64,000 nt of DNA, taken from assembly GCF_004379255.2 (NCBI RefSeq), contig NC_056041.1, positions 248,001-312,000 of the forward strand, given 5' to 3'. Positions 59,816 through 64,000 of the stretch are shown in pieces. The notes below the pieces were generated by a model. It saw only the letters and a program-made list of their open reading frames with translations, was not told where the DNA came from and ran no database searches. Both the position numbers and the translations under genes were made by a program. How positions within the stretch are numbered: the stretch's first letter is position 1; each line of letters opens with the position of its first letter. Source of the stretch: Salvia splendens (taxonomy: Eukaryota > Streptophyta > Magnoliopsida > Lamiales > Lamiaceae).

Positions 59816-60537
59816 AATTCGTGCTTCAAGGATGCATTCAGACCTGCTGTGAATAGGGACGTGAGGGTCGAATCTCCTACGCCGGCAACCTTCTTGAGTA
59901 TCGGCTCAAATTCAGCGAGGTAATCGTCCAGGGAGCCGGTTTGCCGTAATGTGGCCAAACGTCCCACATAATCCTCATAGAGTTCGGGGTCGAAACGGCG
60001 TTTGATATCCATCAAGAACTCATCCCAGCTACGTCCGTTGTTGTTCGCCTCCCAAAAGGTGAACCACTCCGCCGCGGAGTCATCCAACAAGAATTCCGTC
60101 AAGTATAGCCTATCCGCCAAAGGGGTGAAACTGTGATTGAAATATTTTTGGATCCTTTTGATCCACATATTGACCCCATCGCCGCTGAAACGTGGGGGTT
60201 CAAATTTGAGTTTGGGCCAAGTTTCGGCATCAAAACCGATTGGCTTGACTAAGATTGAACGTGGTATGGTCCAGCCTCGCGTCTGCGTGGCTGCTGCCGT
60301 GGTGTCGGGATCTGGTGGTTTTTTTCCCAGATTTTCTACGGCGATCAGATCCTCAACGCTCTTGTTCAGGATCGTCTGCTGTCTCTCGAACGCTTCGTGG
60401 GCGAAGCGATTGGATTGGATCTTCTTCTCGTCACTGGCGATACGCAGCGTCAAGTCGTGAACCATCTGGCCGACCTCGTGAAGGGTGAACCCCTCCGGAA
60501 CGTCGCCCGTGATTGGGGAAGAAGGGCTTCCTGCCAT
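59620..60537 (-). CDS. gag: Gypsy gag, N-terminal part
   Basis: Starts MAGSPSSPITGDVPEGFTLH at 60537; an upstream in-frame ATG at 60633 would read into the LTR. Capsid-like motifs are PPRFSGDGVNMWIKRIQKYF, LDDSAAEWF, EFLMDIKRRFDP and LRQTGSLDDYLAEFEPILKK. After about 59815 the true gag reading continues in another frame, so the last 65 codons here are spurious. Confidence 0.8.
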   Translation of the reverse strand: MAGSPSSPITGDVPEGFTLHEVGQMVHDLTLRIASDEKKIQSNRFAHEAFERQQTILNKSVEDLIAVENLGKKPPDPDTTAAATQTRGWTIPRSILVKPIGFDAETWPKLKFEPPRFSGDGVNMWIKRIQKYFNHSFTPLADRLYLTEFLLDDSAAEWFTFWEANNNGRSWDEFLMDIKRRFDPELYEDYVGRLATLRQTGSLDDYLAEFEPILKKVAGVGDSTLTSLFTAGLNASLKHELLIRSQLHLAMQLRWRNNWPHVEPRPPKQRLPLAAQFGATAISDNHSGPHRRPLKCTNNLSRSRT

Positions 60538-60582
60538 CTCCGTCGTCCGTGCGGGGAAGAGAAGATCAGTGAAAGCACCACT

Positions 60583-61094
60583 TGATAAGATCAATGATCC
60601 TATCGGTCGATTAGAGCACTCGAACTGCGGCAAACTTGAATATACGTCCTAGAGATACTCTAGGGTTTGGGACGAAAACCGGGGATGAGAAAAAGTGTAT
60701 TTTATTACTTAATTCTCAATACTCGATCTATGGGAATTCTATATAATATATAGAATTCCCCCTGCTTGATTCGGACTTACGATTCGGGAAAGAATCAAGA
60801 AGAAAACCCGAAAAGATTTGACTCAATCTAAATAATAAAATAGTTCCAAAAATTAAGGAAAAAACGTGGAAACAATTCAAAACAAATCAGAAAGTAATCC
60901 CATGATTTTAGTGGCTGATGAAGTCCCCGAACTTCACGGGCTTGGACCTGGTGCGCTTGGGCCGGTCCTTCTTCTTCGGCTTGGGCGTGCTTTGGACTCC
61001 CTTGCTTGCCTCGCAGTCGCTTACCCCAGGTGACGTCCGATCGGGCTGCATGGATGCGGGTTTTGAGTGTGCGTCGGGTGCTTGGGTCGTATCA
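60583..61094 (-). repeat. 5' LTR of the gypsy element
   Basis: Matches the 3' LTR except about two substitutions (for example GGATCTGG versus GGACCTGG). It carries a copy of the pol C-terminal codons without the rest of pol. Confidence 0.92.
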
Positions 61095-61099
61095 CATTC

Positions 61100-61918
61100 A
61101 AAATACCCCACAAAATACTGAATATTCACTCTCAATAAATTCCCCCCACACTTATTCAATTATGAGATCGCAGATTCCTTTAGGTGTTTTGCCTACCAAA
61201 CGATTTTCCACTCCTACAGAGTCAAATTCTTTGCTTTTTTCAAAATATTAATGCCACATTTTACATCACGGCCACAAGCTCACCAACTTCAAAATCAAAT
61301 AAACTCCAATAAATCTATCCACATCAGCGTCTTTATGGGCCTATTTTCTTTTGCTTAATATTTGAGTTTGGGTACTATATATATAGTAATTTTTGTGGGC
61401 CTTTTTCCTTCAATGGACCTTAATAATGAATGCACTGTTATCATCTGGCCTTGGGATGGCAAAATTACAACTTCTTTGAAATGCCAACCTCAAAAAAAAT
61501 TAAAAAAAAATAAAAATAAAAAAGAAGGGGTATTTACTGATTTTTCAAATATTTGCTGATTTTTCATCAAAACTTTTATTTGCCCAACTTTAAATTGAGG
61601 TTGGCATATTCATCGGATTGCCGGTGTGAATGAATCAGTATTCAATTAGTATTAAAACAATGTCGTTTAAGTAGAGAAAGTAATTTATCCGTAAATACAC
61701 GAACCTTCTATGAATGAATCAGAAATATAACCTCCAAATATCCCTTATTTAATCACTATAGTTCCCAAAGTTAACTATTATTATAAAATATGCAATATTT
61801 CATTAGATGTTTTGGCCTTGCATCCCACTACTTAATTCAATATGATGTTAGAACAGTTGAAATAGAAGCCCTGGAAATCTAAATCTTCAACCAACTTCAA
61901 ATTTAATTGGGTATGAAA
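61100..61918. other. Spacer
   Basis: AT-rich, no gene recognised. Confidence 0.4.
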
Positions 61919-61920
61919 TA

Positions 61921-62155
61921 CTCTCTTCGTCCATAAAAAATATAGCATATTTACTATTTTTTGTTGTCCACGAAAAATATAGCATATTTAAGTAAAGTTT
62001 TTAACAACTTCTCTCTTACTAATAATATGGACCTCACATTCCACTAATACTACTTCTCTCTTACGTACTTTTTTTCCCTTATCTCTTACTTTACCAATTC
62101 CACATTAAAACCCGTGTCATTCACAATGTGTCATATTTTTCGTGGACGGAGGGAG
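61921..62155. mobile_element. Intact Stowaway MITE, 235 bp
   Basis: The ends CTCTCTTCGTCC and GGACGGAGGGAG are inverted copies flanked by TA (61919-61920, 62156-62157). It is the uninterrupted relative of the split copy at 17899-18634. Confidence 0.85.
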
Positions 62156-62198
62156 TACTATGTTTATAAAGTTTCTTAATTAGCAGTATAATGTTCTA

Positions 62199-62430
62199 CT
62201 CTCTCCGTCCTAACTAAGTTGATACAAAACTTTTGGGCACGTAGGTTAAGAAATTGTGTTAAAAAGTATAAGAGATGAATAAAATAAGAAAGATAAAGAG
62301 AGAGTAAAGTAAGTAATGAAATAAAGTAAGAGTGGTTAGATGTTTATTTTTTGTCAAAAAAGAAAATGATTCAACTTTATTGGGACATCCAAAAAAGGAA
62401 TACGACTCAACTTAGTTGGGACGGGGGGAG
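62199..62430. mobile_element. Second Stowaway-type MITE, 232 bp
   Basis: The ends CTCTCTCCGTCCTAACTAAG and CTTAGTTGGGACGGGGGGAG are inverted copies flanked by TA (62197-62198, 62431-62432). The interior differs from the previous one, so it belongs to another subfamily, nearer to the HIPP intron copy. Confidence 0.85.
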
Positions 62431-62432
62431 TA

Positions 62433-63972
62433 TTTGGTTTCCATTTATTCTTCTCTCTTTTTTTATAATGAGCAGGGTGGAGTTTTTTTGAGGTCTAACA
62501 AAATAAAAAAGGCAGTATTCAAAAAAATACATATATCACTTTATTATATATGTATATTTCTATTGAAAACAAATCTACTATATATTTTATCATGCATATA
62601 AGTGTCATTACCATGGACTGTTCTCTCACTCTTTTGTCTGCCTCGTTGGATTGCAAGGCATACCTATTACCACATGTCTCTATTTTATGGTTCCCAGTAT
62701 CCAACTTCTATTTACCCCCTATATACAAGTAATTCTTTAATACTATAAGATACAAAAGGCTCTTTTTTTCTCTTAGGGTTATTAAACCAATCCACCACCA
62801 ATGATTAATCAATCAAACTGCATAGACTTTCGGATCCATCCTATATTTATTTTACTATTGAATGTGACTTTATTAAATAAATTTTTTTCTTAGTAGTGGG
62901 ATAATGGGATTTTGCCTCTTGTGACGTTTTCATTGAAATCATTATCATTCTTTAACATATAAAAAGATAGCACTTAATTAAGCCACCCTAGCTAAAAAAG
63001 GGAATAATGTATAGTTAACGGCATGTGTTTCCTGGAACTGAAGTCTTGATTTCATATTTGTCTAAACCATTATCGATATAGTTTATTGAGAAATATTCAT
63101 TTTATTTACATGAATGGGTGTGAAAAACAATGACTATTTTATGTGGAGGAAAAAATAGGGGGAGAAACTGATGATTGCCATACTACTTTTCTTCGAAATA
63201 TTTCGCTAAGATATTTATGTTGGAAACTGCGTTAGCCCACACCTTTGATTATGGATTGTTGAGAGCAAAATTAATTACCCTTTTAAAGTTGGGGACACAA
63301 ATCAGTATTAACTATTAACCCATATGTCAAAGTTTTGTTCATCTATTTATCCAAGTTATATTACGATGTTATTTACTTGTAAGTACGCGATACGACATTT
63401 CATAAAGAATAAATTGTCCATTAATTATTAATATATCCAAAGTCCTATACCAACCCCCACAATTACCGGATTTTCCAACAAGTAAGAAAAATAGCATAAT
63501 TATAAATAATGAATTTCTTTAATCTTGTTCATAGTCTCAATGTAATTAAAGTTGGTGAACATTTTCAAATTTTCTAAAGTTTTGCGTGGATGACCAATAT
63601 TCATGGTTAGATCAACCTACATTCTGTGTCAGGTCAACCCCATGCACTATCACACTCTTTTAACTTATAGTCAAATGTAACACTAAATTTTCAGAAAAAA
63701 GGGAAGAAAAATAAACACACACACAGTAAATGGCATTGAATTAAATTTTATGAATATATATATGCGCTAAAACTAATAATCAATGGACATTAATATTTTT
63801 TGAGTTTATTATTGGAACTTCTTTTTTTTGTTTAAAGCCGTGGTGAGACAAACCACTACTCTTTGGTGGAATATGATTGACGAGTAGCACCCTTGCACTC
63901 ACTTATGTACGTGTACAACTCATTTGCTTCTGTTTTATTGTTTATATAATGATTTTAGATAGAACCCTTGTA
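62433..63972. other. AT-rich spacer to the right edge
   Basis: No gene, RNA gene or further bounded repeat recognised. Confidence 0.45.
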
Positions 63973-64000
63973 CTCCCTCCGTCCCGCACTACTTGCACTT
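63973..64000. mobile_element. Left end of a Stowaway MITE cut by the window edge
   Basis: CTCCCTCCGTCCCGCACTAC preceded by TA at 63971-63972 is a canonical Stowaway terminus. The rest lies outside the window. Confidence 0.65.

Larger units (their letters stand above)
55464..61094 (-). mobile_element. Complete Ty3/gypsy (chromovirus-like) retrotransposon, frameshifted
   Basis: Two 512-bp LTRs (55464-55975 and 60583-61094) differ at about two positions. The 5-bp duplication CATTC flanks them (55459-55463, 61095-61099). The internal region reads on the minus strand as gag, protease, reverse transcriptase, RNase H, integrase and a chromodomain-like tail. The primer-binding-like TGGTGCTTTCACTGATC follows the 5' LTR and a GAGGGGGGAG polypurine tract precedes the 3' LTR. 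Frameshifts near 59815, 59210 and 57945 break the polyprotein, so it is recent but probably not autonomous now. Confidence 0.93.

Noticed and set aside
60908..61159. Separate 83-codon gene with KPKKKDRPKRTRSK
   Set aside because: It is the pol tail contained in the 5' LTR of the gypsy element, not an independent gene.
1..64000. CRISPR arrays, bacterial operons, rRNA and tRNA genes
   Set aside because: No regularly spaced repeat array and no recognisable tRNA or rRNA was seen by eye; the context is a plant nuclear genome. A tRNAscan-SE run would be needed to exclude a tRNA firmly.

Overview
This is nuclear DNA from a flowering plant, almost certainly a core eudicot. Genes have short GT-AG introns and AT-rich spacers, and the spacers carry Stowaway, hAT, PIF/Harbinger and Mutator-type elements plus Ty1/copia, Ty3/gypsy and LINE remains. 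The species cannot be read from the sequence. The GGACGTC-rich Harbinger-type repeats make me think of Lamiales (for example Salvia), but that is a weak guess.

Layout, left to right. A broken ankyrin-PGG gene (517-1851, +) is followed by a long palindromic Mutator-like element with a perfect 9-bp target duplication (1937-3056). Next come an R2R3-MYB of the MYB103 type (3375-4837, -), a hAT MITE (5503-5936), two Harbinger-type elements of which one carries a decayed Myb/SANT-like ORF (8118-10492), an intronless ROH1-like/DUF793 gene (12379-13506, +), and a HIPP-type heavy-metal-domain gene with a CaaX end (15533-16587, +). A Stowaway element invaded by a Harbinger MITE (17899-18634) and a putative solo LTR (20230-20923) precede a type I ACC synthase (22721-24796, +). 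Then follow a G-patch protein gene whose fifth exon is split by a hAT insertion (25982-29882, +) and a group IIe WRKY gene that lacks a zinc-ligand cysteine (33796-34914, +). A LINE tail joined to a copia tail (35561-37640) is followed by a large WD40 gene resembling WDR7/rabconnectin-3beta (38091-46152, -). A conserved plant gene of unknown function (46663-51000, -) is interrupted inside a coding exon by a very young LTR retrotransposon with no pol (47187-49457). A LURP-one-related gene (52736-53980, -) and a complete but frameshifted Ty3/gypsy element (55464-61094, -) come next, and the right edge holds AT-rich spacer with Stowaway MITEs.

The host genes do not form a pathway. Several concern secondary wall or secretion (MYB103, ROH1), ethylene (ACS) or defence-type transcription (WRKY, LURP-one). 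Their order looks like ancient conserved synteny, since from memory several Arabidopsis homologues are near neighbours. The most notable biology is recent transposon damage to otherwise conserved genes. The G-patch exon and the unknown-function gene were both hit inside coding sequence with clean target duplications, and the second insertion is a non-autonomous gypsy-derived element with a 441-codon ORF I do not recognise. Exon coordinates were worked out by hand from splice signals and codon phase; for MYB, HIPP, ACS, WRKY, WD40 and LURP-one every exon joins in frame.
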